From: an uncultured Psychrobacter sp.
GTDB lineage: Bacteria; Pseudomonadota; Gammaproteobacteria; Pseudomonadales; Moraxellaceae
Length of the DNA: 64,000 nucleotides
NCBI GenBank assembly: GCA_947501045.1
Contig: CANMUI010000005.1
Coordinates: forward strand, 124,001-188,000
Direction of reading: 5' to 3'
Shown: positions 8,776 to 17,958 of the stretch, in pieces
Position numbering within the stretch: position 1 is the first letter of the stretch
How the letters are laid out: every line of letters starts with the position of its first letter
The notes under the pieces: generated by a model
What the model saw: the letters and a program-made list of their open reading frames with translations, nothing else
Database searches by the model: none
Told to the model about the DNA's origin: nothing
Made by a program: the position numbers and the translations under genes

Positions 8776-9867
8776 ATGAGCGCTAATAAAATTGCCAACA
8801 GTCAAAATTCTGATATCAAAAAATCTAGTGAAACTAAGCGAATTTTAACCGGCATCAAACCCACTGGCATTCCGCATTTGGGCAACTATGTCGGTGCCAT
8901 TCGTCCTGCGATTGAATCTATACAAAATAGCGACCATGAAGCGTTTTTCTTTTTGGCAGACTACCACGGTATTATCGGCTGCTATGATCCAGCTATCATT
9001 CATGAATCAACTAAAGCTATTGCCGCCACTTGGATTGCGTGCGGGCTTGATCCTGAACGCGTGACTTTTTATCGGCAGTCGGATGTGCCAGAGATTCCAG
9101 AATTGGCTTGGATACTTAATTGTTCTTGCGCTAAAGGTTTGATGAATCGCGCCCATGCTTACAAGGCTGCAGTTGACGTTAACATGGAGAAAAGCGACGT
9201 TGATCCTGATCAAGGTATTACTATGGGGCTATTTGGTTATCCGGTACTGATGGCAGCCGATATTTTGATGTTTAATGCAACCCACGTTCCTGTCGGACGC
9301 GATCAAGTACAGCATATAGAGATGGCACGCGATATGGCAGGTACCTTCAATCATAGATACAAACCGCTATTTACCCTACCCAATGCCGTCGTGGATGATG
9401 AAATACCGCTATTGACAGGTCTTGATGGGCGCAAAATGAGTAAAAGTTATAGCAACACCATTCCGTTATTTGGTGAGCCTAATCCGCAAGTTAGTCCTGA
9501 AAAACAGATGCACAAAGCCATCATGAAAATCGTCACCAATTCACAGCTACCACAAGAACCCAAAAACCCTGACGACTCTGCGATATTTGAGATTTACAAA
9601 GCCTTTGCAACACCAGAGGAGATCGCTGACATGCGTGCTCAGTACGCCGCTGGTATTGGCTGGGGTGATGCCAAACAAGCATTGTATAATAAGATTAATA
9701 ACGAGATTGCCCCATTTCGCGCGCGCTATCAAGAACTAATGGCCAATCCAAAAGAGCTAGAAGAGATTTTGCAAATGGGCGCAGACAAAGCTCGTCGTCA
9801 TAGCCGCAAGCAGCTCGACAAAACTCGCCGCGCGATTGGTATTCGTCCACTAGCTAAGCTTAAATAA
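8776..9867 (+). CDS. trpS: Tryptophan--tRNA ligase
   Basis: Class I aminoacyl-tRNA synthetase that charges tRNA-Trp in the cytoplasm. The HIGH-type signature is TGIPHLGNY (HLGN at residues 34-37) and the second signature is the canonical KMSKS at residues 220-224. Other family blocks include FFLADYHG and [14 protein letters not shown]. At 363 residues it is slightly longer than the usual 330-350 because of a short polar N-terminal extension of about 20 residues. Its stop (TAA, 9865-9867) directly abuts the probable GTG start of scpA, indicating co-transcription with scpA and scpB. Identification is secure. Confidence 0.97.
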   Translation: MSANKIANSQNSDIKKSSETKRILTGIKPTGIPHLGNYVGAIRPAIESIQNSDHEAFFFLADYHGIIGCYDPAIIHESTKAIAATWIACGLDPERVTFYRQSDVPEIPELAWILNCSCAKGLMNRAHAYKAAVDVNMEKSDVDPDQGITMGLFGYPVLMAADILMFNATHVPVGRDQVQHIEMARDMAGTFNHRYKPLFTLPNAVVDDEIPLLTGLDGRKMSKSYSNTIPLFGEPNPQVSPEKQMHKAIMKIVTNSQLPQEPKNPDDSAIFEIYKAFATPEEIADMRAQYAAGIGWGDAKQALYNKINNEIAPFRARYQELMANPKELEEILQMGADKARRHSRKQLDKTRRAIGIRPLAKLK

Positions 9868-10749
9868 GTGCCAGCAGTACCAGCAAGTGTTGGCCATATG
9901 GTTGATGTTGAACGTAATGACGCTGGGGTTAATGACATGGTAATACACGCTTCTGACACGTCAATATCTTCACTACGTATCTATCAGACTCCGATTCAGC
10001 ATTTGCCAGACGATTTATACGTACCGCCTGGGGCATTTGCTATTTGGCTGGAACAATTTGCAGGGCCATTGGATTTTTTACTGTATCTGGTTAAAAAAAA
10101 CAATGTTGATTTAACCCAAATGCCCATATTGCCTATTACCGAGCAGTATCTGGCCTATATTAGCGAATTGGATACTGATCATTTCGAATTAGCAGGCGAC
10201 TACCTGCTGATGGCATCAACGCTAATAGCTATAAAAACTGAGTTACTACTGCCAAAACCACAAGTGCCTACTGATGAGCGCGACCCCAAAGCAGAGCTGA
10301 TTGAGCGTCTTGAAGCTTACGCACAGATTAAAGAAGCAAGCCGACGTTTAGACAGTCTCGTCAGGCTTGAACGTGATGTATTTTTGGCTATGGTTAGTGT
10401 GCCTGATCAAGATATCATGAATGCCCAGCTACCCAGTTACTCAGCAAACTTATTGATTGATAGTTTGTTTAAGATGCAGTTGCAAGCGAATTATCAGATG
10501 CAAACGCACAATATTAAGACCGATACCGTACCACTAGCAGACCGTATCGCCAGTATCAGCCGTCAGCTCAGTACTAATGCTGACAAAACCCACTTTTTTC
10601 ATCAACTATTGGATAAATCACAAGGTAAAATAGGCGTGGTGGTAAGCTTTGTCGCGGTGCTTGAGCTAATAAAACGTCAATTGGTCGGTGTAGTTAATAC
10701 TGATTCTAGTAACCATAATGAACAACTGGCTTTGCAGTGGTTATCGTGA
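9868..10749 (+). CDS. scpA: Segregation and condensation protein A
   Basis: Kleisin subunit of the SMC-ScpAB (or MksB-type) condensin complex, bridging SMC heads during chromosome segregation. The kleisin N-domain is recognisable from GPLDFLLYLVKKNNVDLTQM and the following ELAGDYLLMASTLIAIKTELLLP, the classic ScpA signature. The C-terminal winged-helix segment ends with VSFVAVLELIKRQLVG. The GTG at 9868 follows the trpS stop without a gap; internal ATGs at 9898 and 9937 are alternatives because the first 30-odd residues are poorly conserved. The gene precedes scpB by 57 bases. Length 293 residues fits the family. Confidence 0.92.
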   Translation: MPAVPASVGHMVDVERNDAGVNDMVIHASDTSISSLRIYQTPIQHLPDDLYVPPGAFAIWLEQFAGPLDFLLYLVKKNNVDLTQMPILPITEQYLAYISELDTDHFELAGDYLLMASTLIAIKTELLLPKPQVPTDERDPKAELIERLEAYAQIKEASRRLDSLVRLERDVFLAMVSVPDQDIMNAQLPSYSANLLIDSLFKMQLQANYQMQTHNIKTDTVPLADRIASISRQLSTNADKTHFFHQLLDKSQGKIGVVVSFVAVLELIKRQLVGVVNTDSSNHNEQLALQWLS

Positions 10750-10806
10750 TTTGGAAGTTATGTTAAACACTAGCATTATAGTACTTAAAAAAGAGCCTTC
10801 TTTATT

Positions 10807-11355
10807 ATGAAAGACATTAGCGATACTAATAAGTATGAAAGCATTAGTCACCATATTGAAGCGCTATTACATGCATCTGAAGCGCCATTGACTGACAATG
10901 CCCTCAAAAAACATTTATCTTTATCTACTGAAGAGCTAAACCAAGCTTTAGAATTACTACGTCTACGCTTAGACTCTGGAGTGCTTAGACTATATAAAAC
11001 AGCTAGTGGATATCGCTTACAAATAGCAGATAGCTATAGTGCGTTGATACAACGCGTTTTTCCGCAGCGTCAAGAGCGCTTGAGTCAAGCACTGCTTGAG
11101 ACTTTGAGTATTATTGCTTATAAACAGCCAGTAACCCGTAGTGATATTGAGTATGTGCGCGGCGTAACATTATCTAGTAACATATTGCGTCAGCTATTTG
11201 ATAAAGGTTGGATCAAAGAGGACGGATATAAAGAAACCTTGGGACGTCCAGCATTATTGCACACCACAGCACAATTTTTAGACGCCTTTGGTCTTACCAA
11301 TTTGGATGAGCTGCCATCCATGCCCAACACAGAAATAGCCAAAGCATTTTCTTGA
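10807..11355 (+). CDS. scpB: Segregation and condensation protein B
   Basis: Winged-helix partner of ScpA in the SMC condensin complex. Signature segments are the N-terminal IEALLHASEAPL and the central LSIIAYKQPVTRSDIEYVRGV, followed by GRPALLHTTAQFLDAFGL close to the end; 182 residues is a normal length. It lies in the trpS-scpA-scpB string. In many gammaproteobacteria rluB follows scpB, but here rluB is about 26 kb away, with the polysaccharide island between. The ribosome binding site is weak. Identification is secure. Confidence 0.94.
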   Translation: MKDISDTNKYESISHHIEALLHASEAPLTDNALKKHLSLSTEELNQALELLRLRLDSGVLRLYKTASGYRLQIADSYSALIQRVFPQRQERLSQALLETLSIIAYKQPVTRSDIEYVRGVTLSSNILRQLFDKGWIKEDGYKETLGRPALLHTTAQFLDAFGLTNLDELPSMPNTEIAKAFS

Positions 11356-11425
11356 ATACTTTGACTATTTCTGTGTTACTTTTAAAGTAATCGGTTCAAC
11401 AGCCGATAAAAATTTAACTAAAGAT

Positions 11426-12142
11426 CTATTTGACAGGCGGTCTTACTAATTTTATATTGCCTCTTTCATGAATGGACTTGGACTTATACTCTTCTGGTAG
11501 TGTCTCAGTTTCTATAATTAGATGACCATTAACGGCATCACACAGTTTACCTACACGCTCTGCTTCTATAGGCGTTTTTAACACTAAAGTATTAGGAGCT
11601 ATAGAGAAAAACTCTAAGTCCTCTAAGTCGCTGTTATCGAGACGAGAGTTTGAGATACCAAAGTTAGTGTATTTATCCTCATCTTCGAATTTGATAGGAC
11701 TAGGATTTTGGTTATCAAGTTTGAGGATGGAAACTGTAGTTTCACTAACGGGTAGATAACCGACTTTTAAATACCAAGCATAAACGCTTTCACTAGCAGG
11801 ATTTACATCTCCTCTTACCTCAAGACCTTCTGCATCAGCTATCTCAAACATACGCATTAATAACTTTCTAGCCAGACCTTCACCTTGATAAGCAGGTCTT
11901 ACTACAATATGATTTGTATATAAATACTCATCTGTCTTCTTGTACTGCGCGACTGCTGCTAACTCATCGTCTCCGACAAAACCTAAAAAGGTCTCTAGTT
12001 TTTCTTCACAGATAAATTTCAAATATTTATCTAGTTTTGGACTAGTATAAACGCTACCCAACATATAAAGTGAATCGTATATCTCTTGATACATAGTGCT
12101 TATTTCTTTAGCATAAGAACAAGACAACTCTTGCATTTCCAT
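11426..12142 (-). CDS. GNAT family N-acetyltransferase
   Basis: Probable acetyl-CoA-dependent N-acetyltransferase of unknown substrate, 238 residues. The GNAT core lies at about residues 55-135, with the acetyl-CoA-binding motif A as VVRPAYQGEGLARKLLMRMFEIA (Q/RxxGxG/A type: QGEGLA). A C-terminal extension of about 100 residues follows and is not recognised. The start is supported by AAGGAG eight bases before the ATG. It is convergent with scpB. A decayed second copy lies just upstream at 12460-12909, and the similarity extends into the promoter region, so the two arose by tandem duplication. Family assignment is good; the substrate is unknown. Confidence 0.8.
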   Translation of the reverse strand: MEMQELSCSYAKEISTMYQEIYDSLYMLGSVYTSPKLDKYLKFICEEKLETFLGFVGDDELAAVAQYKKTDEYLYTNHIVVRPAYQGEGLARKLLMRMFEIADAEGLEVRGDVNPASESVYAWYLKVGYLPVSETTVSILKLDNQNPSPIKFEDEDKYTNFGISNSRLDNSDLEDLEFFSIAPNTLVLKTPIEAERVGKLCDAVNGHLIIETETLPEEYKSKSIHERGNIKLVRPPVK

Positions 12143-12459
12143 GTCCGTATCTCCTTCAATAATAATTAATGACTAAAACTTTAAAATGCTAGCAGCTTCT
12201 ATAAACTGCAAGTATGTAAATCTAAGAGTTTTCAACCGTTTTGAGGTGGTCAATAATTATAATAAAGGTTAATTTATTCTAAACTTGAGCGCGAATGTTT
12301 TATGTTGCTTTAATTTGCTACTCTTCTACATCAAGGATTAACCTTTAGATTTATTACTTCATTATAGAAGAATAGCATGTAACTTTTCAATTGTTTGTCT
12401 AATATCCAAAATATTGCATATAACCGAAACAACTGTCTATAATTGGGATAAATGAGGTT
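12143..12459. other. Gap between the intact and decayed GNAT copies
   Basis: AT-rich sequence without a gene. The part at about 12280-12350 is recognisably similar to 13020-13107 upstream of the decayed copy (shared TTTATGTTRCT and GATTAAC-like stretches), showing that the duplicated unit included upstream DNA. It presumably holds the promoter of the intact gene. Confidence 0.5.
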
Positions 12460-12909
12460 TTATTTAAAAATGCGTGAATTAGAAATACCAAAATTATTGT
12501 ATTTATTCACGTCTTCAAACTCAGTAGGGCTAGGGTTTTGAGTATCAAGTTTAAGGACAGAGTAATTATATTCATCAACCGGTACATAACTCGATGCTAC
12601 ATACCAAGCAAAAGTATACTTATTATTAGGGTTTACATCGACTCTGATTTTAAGGTTTTGACTATCAGCTACGTCAAATAAATAAAAAATGAGCTTCTTA
12701 GCAAAGCCCATACCTTGATATTTAGATCTTACGACAAGGAAGTTACCATATATATAAGTATCTGCCTTTTATTGGCAAGCATATCTTAAGTAGTTCGCTA
12801 GCTTTAGGCTTTGATAAACATTACCCAAAAGATAAGATAGAGTATATATTTCCTGATACATTGTACTTATCTCGTGGGCATAAGAACAAGATAACTCTTG
12901 GACTTTTAT
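12460..12909 (-). pseudogene. Decayed tandem copy of the GNAT acetyltransferase
   Basis: The minus strand from 12909 reads (start codon changed from ATG to ATA) VQELSCSYAHEISTMYQEIY and on to a stop after YACQ, closely matching the N-terminus of the neighbouring GNAT gene. The segment corresponding to its residues 48-68 is deleted, and the similarity resumes in another frame with KADTYIYGNFLVVRSKYQG and continues to NFGISNSR, then ends with the last 80-odd codons missing. Start loss, an internal deletion with frameshift and a 3' truncation together make it non-functional. A fragment of 83 codons (12460-12711) remains open by chance. Confidence 0.85.
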
Positions 12910-13107
12910 ATCAGTACCTTCCTTGATTATAATTAATAACATCTAAACACTTACAGCTTTTAAGGCTTGAAAGTCTTTGCAATTGGATAATTCTTTGATT
13001 ATTCAATAACGATTAATAATATAACAAGGGCTAATCTATTCTAAAAATAGGCACAATTGTTTTATGTTACTCTGTCTTACTACTATCCTTAGTCTTTATA
13101 TAAAGAA

Positions 13108-14319
13108 TTAACTTCTAGACTCTTCATCTATCTTAGAAAAAACAGTGTTTATTGCTGCAACTGTTTGTTCAATCTCCGAATCTTTTAGAGTAGGATGAAC
13201 TAAAAACATCAAGCTAGTCTCTCCAAGCTGTTTAGCAATAGGCAGTCTAGTTTCAGGACGCAAACCTGTATTGTCAAAAGCTTTTTCCAAATAAACCTCG
13301 GAGGCGGATCCGGAAAAACAAGGGACTTCAAGCTCATTGATCTCTTCTATAATACGATCACGTGTCCAGCCTTTGGGCAAGTTGTCAGCGTTAACATAAA
13401 CATATAACTTATAATAGGCATGTTTTGAATCTGCAAACTTTGGAGAGTCCTCCAGCTTTGGTGCTGACAAGTACCCTTTTGTCTCCCACTGACTACAAGC
13501 TTGTAATATCGCCTGTGCATTGCTAGTACGTTTAGCAGTCCAATCCGGCATTCTCTCAAGCTGAATACGTCCGATTACCCCTTGCATTTCAGTTAGACGC
13601 CAGTTGGTACCAAAGCTCTCATGCAGCCAGCGATAGCCAGGTGGATGTTCTTTCTCATAAACTGCAGCATAACTTTTGCCATGATCCTTATAAGCCCACA
13701 TCTTACGCCATAACGCTTCATCATTAGTAGTAACCATACCGCCCTCACCGCCTGTAGTCATGATTTTGTCTTGGCAAAAGCTCCAAGCTCCGACATGGCC
13801 TATACTCCCAACACTTCGACCTTTATAGTGAGCACCATGTGCTTGGGCGCAGTCTTCAATAACATACAGGTTGTGTTTATCTGCTAAGGCCATGATGCCA
13901 TCCATATCACATGGCCAGCCTGCCAGATGCACGCAAACAATACCTTTGGTTTTCTCAGTTACAACCGCAGCGATAGTTTCCGGAGTTATGTTACCAGTAG
14001 CCTCGTCAATATCTGCAAAAACTGGTGTTGCTCCTACATTAACCACACTTGATATACTGGCAATAAAGGTACGCGGTGTCACAACCACTTCATCCCCAGC
14101 GCCAATACCTAAAGCTATTAAAGCCACATCCAAAGCTAGAGTACCATTACCCAGCGCTATAGCATATTTACTATCTGCCCAGTCAGCAAATTCCTTTTCA
14201 AAGTGACGGCATTCTTGTCCTGTCCAATAATTGACTTTATTAGACAAGAGGACTTTACTTACAGCATCAGCCTCTTGCTGAGTAAAACTTGGCCAAGGTG
14301 AGAAAGGTGAATTTAACAT
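13108..14319 (-). CDS. DegT/DnrJ/EryC1-type nucleotide-sugar aminotransferase
   Basis: PLP-dependent enzyme that converts a keto-sugar nucleotide to an amino-sugar, typically glutamate-dependent. At 403 residues it fits the family. The Schiff-base lysine is K185 in SFCQDKIMTTGGEGGM; other family blocks are ALGNGTLALDVAL (residues 56-68), VIEDCAQAHGA (PLP-ring-binding Asp) and TNWRLTEMQGVIG. A likely substrate is the UDP-4-keto-6-deoxy sugar made by the 4,6-dehydratase at 30728-32686, giving a 4-amino sugar, but the two genes are about 16 kb apart and separated by a hairpin, so this pairing is inference. It could alternatively serve another envelope sugar. Family assignment is secure. Confidence 0.9.
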   Translation of the reverse strand: MLNSPFSPWPSFTQQEADAVSKVLLSNKVNYWTGQECRHFEKEFADWADSKYAIALGNGTLALDVALIALGIGAGDEVVVTPRTFIASISSVVNVGATPVFADIDEATGNITPETIAAVVTEKTKGIVCVHLAGWPCDMDGIMALADKHNLYVIEDCAQAHGAHYKGRSVGSIGHVGAWSFCQDKIMTTGGEGGMVTTNDEALWRKMWAYKDHGKSYAAVYEKEHPPGYRWLHESFGTNWRLTEMQGVIGRIQLERMPDWTAKRTSNAQAILQACSQWETKGYLSAPKLEDSPKFADSKHAYYKLYVYVNADNLPKGWTRDRIIEEINELEVPCFSGSASEVYLEKAFDNTGLRPETRLPIAKQLGETSLMFLVHPTLKDSEIEQTVAAINTVFSKIDEESRS

Positions 14320-14457
14320 ATGGTTTCCTAATTTTATTATAAAATATTGGTTAATAAGCGTACTTGCTTATAGTATTTATATTGTGTTATTAGATGTTCG
14401 CTAGTCATTTTAATTCATGTTTTGATAACAATCAGCTTGCTGGTAGTTACCTAAGTC

Positions 14458-14793
14458 TTACCTCACTATATCATCTAAAAAATTAGAGGGATAAGGTATA
14501 CTGTACTTTAGAGCAGTAAAGTAAAAACGATCTTCAATACTACTAATATCTTCTTCTAGTTTTGAGAACTGTAAAAACCAATCTTCAAGATGAAACATAT
14601 AATTAAATATCTTTCTATTTAATACAGGATCTATATTATTATTATTTAATAAATGATTTAATTCATCATATACTTTTTTATTAGCATGAAAAACATGTAG
14701 TGCCTGATGATAAGTCAGACCCTTTTGATACACTTTATAAGCAGCTTCGGAGCGCTTTATATTATTAATAAGGGCATTATGTATGAGAATCAT
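14458..14793 (-). CDS. Small hypothetical protein
   Basis: Unrecognised 111-residue protein, apparently soluble and largely helical, with an Asn-rich stretch (LLNNNNIDP) and several Tyr, Phe and His. The frame extends four codons upstream to a TTG, but the ATG at 14793, preceded by TTTTGGAAAT, is the better start. The DNA is more AT-rich than the flanking housekeeping genes. It lies 138 bases upstream of the aminotransferase gene on the same strand. I see no motif that suggests a function. The coding call rests on an intact frame in AT-rich sequence, so it is moderate. Confidence 0.5.
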   Translation of the reverse strand: MILIHNALINNIKRSEAAYKVYQKGLTYHQALHVFHANKKVYDELNHLLNNNNIDPVLNRKIFNYMFHLEDWFLQFSKLEEDISSIEDRFYFTALKYSIPYPSNFLDDIVR

Positions 14794-15106
14794 AGCTATT
14801 TCCAAAATTTAATGTATAAAATACGTTATAATATTCGTTAAACCGAATATATTAAAAAATTTGACTCTTTAAGTGCTAATTTATTATATTATTTAACTAT
14901 CTGCCTATAGTTAAATAGCTACTATCCTATAAAAATACTTCTCTTACACCTCTATTCACTTATTAAGTGTAACTTACCTAAATTATTTTCTAGTATTTCA
15001 AAAAATCAATCTATAAAATTCGAGGATATTTATTATTTCTCCCATTTAATGATTCAAAACTACTGTTAAAAAAAATTATACTAGTAAAGATTATAATCAA
15101 TCTAAG
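14794..15106. other. AT-rich gap with an inverted repeat
   Basis: No gene is visible. TATTTAACTAT (14890-14900) and ATAGTTAAATA (14907-14917) form a perfect 11-base inverted repeat with a six-base loop, about 190 bases downstream of the DUF4184 gene on the minus strand. It may be a terminator without a T-run or a regulator site. Confidence 0.4.
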
Positions 15107-16009
15107 CTAATGTCTTCTACGCTTACGGTTTATATAGCGTAAAAAACGTAGTCCATGATAGATAACCGCATAACCAACGCATAGTATTATAATATCTCGC
15201 GATACAACTACCGATACTCTTGCAGCTAAATTATAAGGACTTCCAATCAAGGAGGGGTACCACTTTACAACCGCTTTTACAAACCACACTAAAGATAAAA
15301 CGATCATCAAGACTACTATTAGTAAGCTTTGTTTTTTGGTAAATATAGGTCTTATGGCCTTGTGGAATACCGCAAATTGTCGATCTAAACGGTGGCTGTT
15401 ACGTTGCCACGTTTGCAAACGTGAGAAAGCAAACCAGAGCAGTACTGCTAGTCCTGCTAACGAGCTTAAATACTGCAACAACCTAGCAACGGTGGTACCT
15501 TTAAAAGGATAAAAGTAGACGCGATACTGTAGCCAGTCTATATGACTGGCAATAAGCCCATCTTCGTGCGTAATACCATCCCAAATGATATGAGTCACTG
15601 CTCCCAATACCAGACCCAAGACTACTGATAAATAGAATCGGCCTGATCCTTGCACAAGACCTTTAATCGACCGATAATTACTACTGGTATAACCGGTAAT
15701 GTAGCGATGACTTTGATTAGGCTGATAATGATGTCCTTTTGATGTTTGCTCTAAAAACGGTTCAACAAGTGCATAAGCGGCAGGTTTTAGTCCCCAGTAC
15801 CAGAGTGCGAATACTACTATTCCCCATGGTAAACAATAAGCAAAAACCCCTATCCACTGGTGTGAAAAGTTTCCATTTGGATTACCGATACCAGTATAAT
15901 AAGGCATATCTGGCATCATGGTACCGATAAGCAGCGCATCGAACTGCAACCAACGTCTAGCAGGATAAAATGGTAATGCTGCGGCCATATGAGATATAGT
16001 AAAAGCCAT
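15107..16009 (-). CDS. DUF4184 family membrane protein
   Basis: Polytopic inner-membrane protein of unknown function, 300 residues. The N-terminus MAFTISHMAAALPFY with the following DALLIGTMMPDMPYY is the family signature: paired His, Pro and Asp residues resembling metal-dependent membrane hydrolases. A further HIIWDGITHEDG motif (about residues 139-150) carries conserved His and Asp. Hydrophobic helices lie near residues 50-75, 125-145, 185-205, 230-250 and 270-290. It stands apart from the capsule genes, beyond a hairpin at 16179-16233, and its upstream gap is long enough for its own promoter. Family assignment is good, function unknown. Confidence 0.8.
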   Translation of the reverse strand: MAFTISHMAAALPFYPARRWLQFDALLIGTMMPDMPYYTGIGNPNGNFSHQWIGVFAYCLPWGIVVFALWYWGLKPAAYALVEPFLEQTSKGHHYQPNQSHRYITGYTSSNYRSIKGLVQGSGRFYLSVVLGLVLGAVTHIIWDGITHEDGLIASHIDWLQYRVYFYPFKGTTVARLLQYLSSLAGLAVLLWFAFSRLQTWQRNSHRLDRQFAVFHKAIRPIFTKKQSLLIVVLMIVLSLVWFVKAVVKWYPSLIGSPYNLAARVSVVVSRDIIILCVGYAVIYHGLRFLRYINRKRRRH

Positions 16010-16321
16010 TTGGTATATACTCTCTTACTTAGTTTTAGCAACTAAACTAAAACAAAAGCTAGTTTATTATGACCACTCATCGAAAAATTAATTTAAACCC
16101 TTTCAATACTTTTACTATTGTTTTTTGACTCATACTTTCACTATTGCTTTATTAGTTTTCTATAATTATAGTTGAATAACTTAATATAATAGTAGCTATT
16201 GAACTAGTAGATGTCGCTACTATTATATTAAGTATAAATCTAGTTAGAAAAATTAAGTCGACAGTAATAATACACAATTCTATTTGTACGCAAATTTTGG
16301 TAAGGTATTTAAGGATACAAA
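16010..16321. other. Gap at the end of the capsule gene cluster
   Basis: No gene. It contains a perfect 18-base inverted repeat (listed separately) that probably marks the 3' end of the transcript ending with the PIG-L gene. The rest is AT-rich and may carry the DUF4184 promoter. Confidence 0.5.
16179..16233 (-). terminator. Long inverted repeat, probable end of the capsule transcript
   Basis: ACTTAATATAATAGTAGC (16179-16196) and its exact complement (16216-16233) are separated by 19 bases. The stem lies about 90 bases beyond the stop of the PIG-L gene on the minus strand. There is no T-run directly after it, so a processing or stability element is as likely as an intrinsic terminator. Confidence 0.5.
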
Positions 16322-17002
16322 CTAGTCATTGATACTTCTAATTATATCGAAGCTCTCCGCATTATTAGTACCAACATAGGAACCTCTGAGCGCCGCTAAA
16401 TGTTCAATGGTCTTAATTGATCGTGTACTTGGAAAGTCCTTAAGCTGACTAGAAAAACATTGCATAGCTTCAATCTTATTTGCAAAATCTGAATCACTCA
16501 AAGCATTAAAATATCTTGGAATAAAAACGGCTTCTACAGTTGGATGCCCCCATTCTGTTTCAGATAATGTTTCATAAGCATAGATATGACGAACACATTG
16601 TCCTGGCAAAGGTCTAGCTGCAACCAAACAGGCGTTGTATATAGCGCCATGATCAAGATGCAAATCACCTTTATGAGGTATATAAAGGGTATCAATATTC
16701 TTCTTTTTTACTAATTCGTTTAGAGCGCCAGCAATTTTATACTGTGGATATTGTTCCAACTGCGGTGCAGGAAAATCATAAAAGAAAGTTTCCTCTATAC
16801 CCAATATCTTATGTGCTTCTAGAGCCTCAGAGCGTACGTGCTGCAAACCCTCAAGGCTAAAAAGTTCTGGAGCACCGATTGAAGCATTAGTCATGATCGC
16901 TACATATACGGTATCGCCTTTACGTATATGTTTTGCTATTGTGCCACCACATCCTATAATTTCATCGTCGGCGTGAGGCGCTACTACTAAAACATTCTTC
17001 AT
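16322..17002 (-). CDS. PIG-L family deacetylase
   Basis: Zinc-dependent N-deacetylase of the PIG-L/LmbE family, 226 residues. The metal and catalytic motif is PHADDE at residues 9-14 (His10, Asp12, Asp13), and a second zinc region is HLDHGAIYNA around residue 118. Such enzymes remove the N-acetyl group from an amino-sugar, either on a nucleotide sugar or on a lipid-linked glycan. Its start overlaps the stop of the formyltransferase by four bases (ATGA), implying translational coupling and a joint job: for example, exposing an amine that is then N-formylated. It is the last gene before the hairpin at 16179. Family assignment is secure; the substrate is inferred. Confidence 0.88.
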   Translation of the reverse strand: MKNVLVVAPHADDEIIGCGGTIAKHIRKGDTVYVAIMTNASIGAPELFSLEGLQHVRSEALEAHKILGIEETFFYDFPAPQLEQYPQYKIAGALNELVKKKNIDTLYIPHKGDLHLDHGAIYNACLVAARPLPGQCVRHIYAYETLSETEWGHPTVEAVFIPRYFNALSDSDFANKIEAMQCFSSQLKDFPSTRSIKTIEHLAALRGSYVGTNNAESFDIIRSIND

Positions 17003-17958
17003 GATATATTCCTAATAATCTCTTTTAATTCTGCAATTTGCTTTTTGAGCTCATAAATTTCAAGATCGACTTTATAACCTAACAAACTACCTACACGTAC
17101 CTTATCTGTGCCACTCAAAACCATCGTAATCCAAATAAGTCCATCGCCTGTTTGTACCAAGGCTTGATCATCATTAAGCTTTAAGATGCGGCCTTCAATA
17201 CCTTTTATTTTTGAATCTTTGTCAATTTTACTAGCCTTTACTTCTATTCTTTTGGTATCTGAATAAGTAAAAGCGCCAGGATGCGGCTCTGAAGCAGCCT
17301 TAATAAGACGATCTATCTCATATGCTGAACGAGACCAATCGATCAATCCATCTTCAGGTTTTCTTATACCAAATTCTGTGGCTTGCAAATCATCTTGATC
17401 AATAGCATTTAACTTACCATTGGCCAGTTGAGGCAACAAACTATCTAACGCAGAAATCATAGCGTCATACAGTTTGAACTCAACGCTTTTAGCATCATCC
17501 TCATTAGTAACTTCGAAGCTTTTTTGAGCTACAATAGCGCCAGCGTCAGCCTCTTCTTCAAGCATAAAAAAGGTAGCGGCGCCCTCTGCAACTTCATTTA
17601 CAAGCCAAGCTACTGGAGCACGGCCTCTACCTTTTGGCAGCTTCGTGGGATGAAAACCTATAGCACCTAATTTAGGAGTATTTATAATATCTTCAGAAAC
17701 CAACTGCGAAAGACCAACAACCAGTAAAAAATCAATATCTAAAGCAGTAATTTCATCAACATGCTCGTTGATTTTTGTAAATGGCGTAAAATCAATTGAG
17801 TTTTCTACACAAAAAGGTTCTAAATCACTATAGCCACTGACTAAGCGAGTACTTTTAGGCTGATAACCAAAAACTTTAACGATATCTAGCTGATGTTCAT
17901 ACAATTTACGTAATGTTAGCAAGCTCGACTCTACGCCGCCAATTAATGCAACCTTCAT
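16999..17958 (-). CDS. ArnA/Fmt-like sugar formyltransferase
   Basis: Probable formyl transfer from N10-formyltetrahydrofolate to an amino-sugar, 319 residues. The N-terminal formyltransferase domain (about 1-180) resembles that of ArnA: RGRAPVAWLVNE and EEADAGAIVAQ align with the corresponding ArnA blocks, and an Fmt-type C-terminal domain follows (about 200-285). The catalytic His and Asp are H103 and D138, but the position of the usual active-site Asn is Gly (G101, in GFHPTKLP), a difference worth noting. It overlaps by four bases with the initiating transferase upstream and with the PIG-L gene downstream. A sugar role is inferred from context; tRNA formylation is unlikely here. Confidence 0.82.
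   Translation of the reverse strand: MKVALIGGVESSLLTLRKLYEHQLDIVKVFGYQPKSTRLVSGYSDLEPFCVENSIDFTPFTKINEHVDEITALDIDFLLVVGLSQLVSEDIINTPKLGAIGFHPTKLPKGRGRAPVAWLVNEVAEGAATFFMLEEEADAGAIVAQKSFEVTNEDDAKSVEFKLYDAMISALDSLLPQLANGKLNAIDQDDLQATEFGIRKPEDGLIDWSRSAYEIDRLIKAASEPHPGAFTYSDTKRIEVKASKIDKDSKIKGIEGRILKLNDDQALVQTGDGLIWITMVLSGTDKVRVGSLLGYKVDLEIYELKKQIAELKEIIRNIS

Noticed and set aside
11356..11425. Terminator between scpB and the GNAT gene
   Set aside because: Short stems (ATCGG/CCGAT; TTACTTT/AAAGTAA) exist but neither is followed by a proper T-run for either strand.
16999..17958. Second methionyl-tRNA formyltransferase
   Set aside because: Resembles ArnA more than Fmt, and it is embedded between a sugar transferase and a sugar deacetylase.
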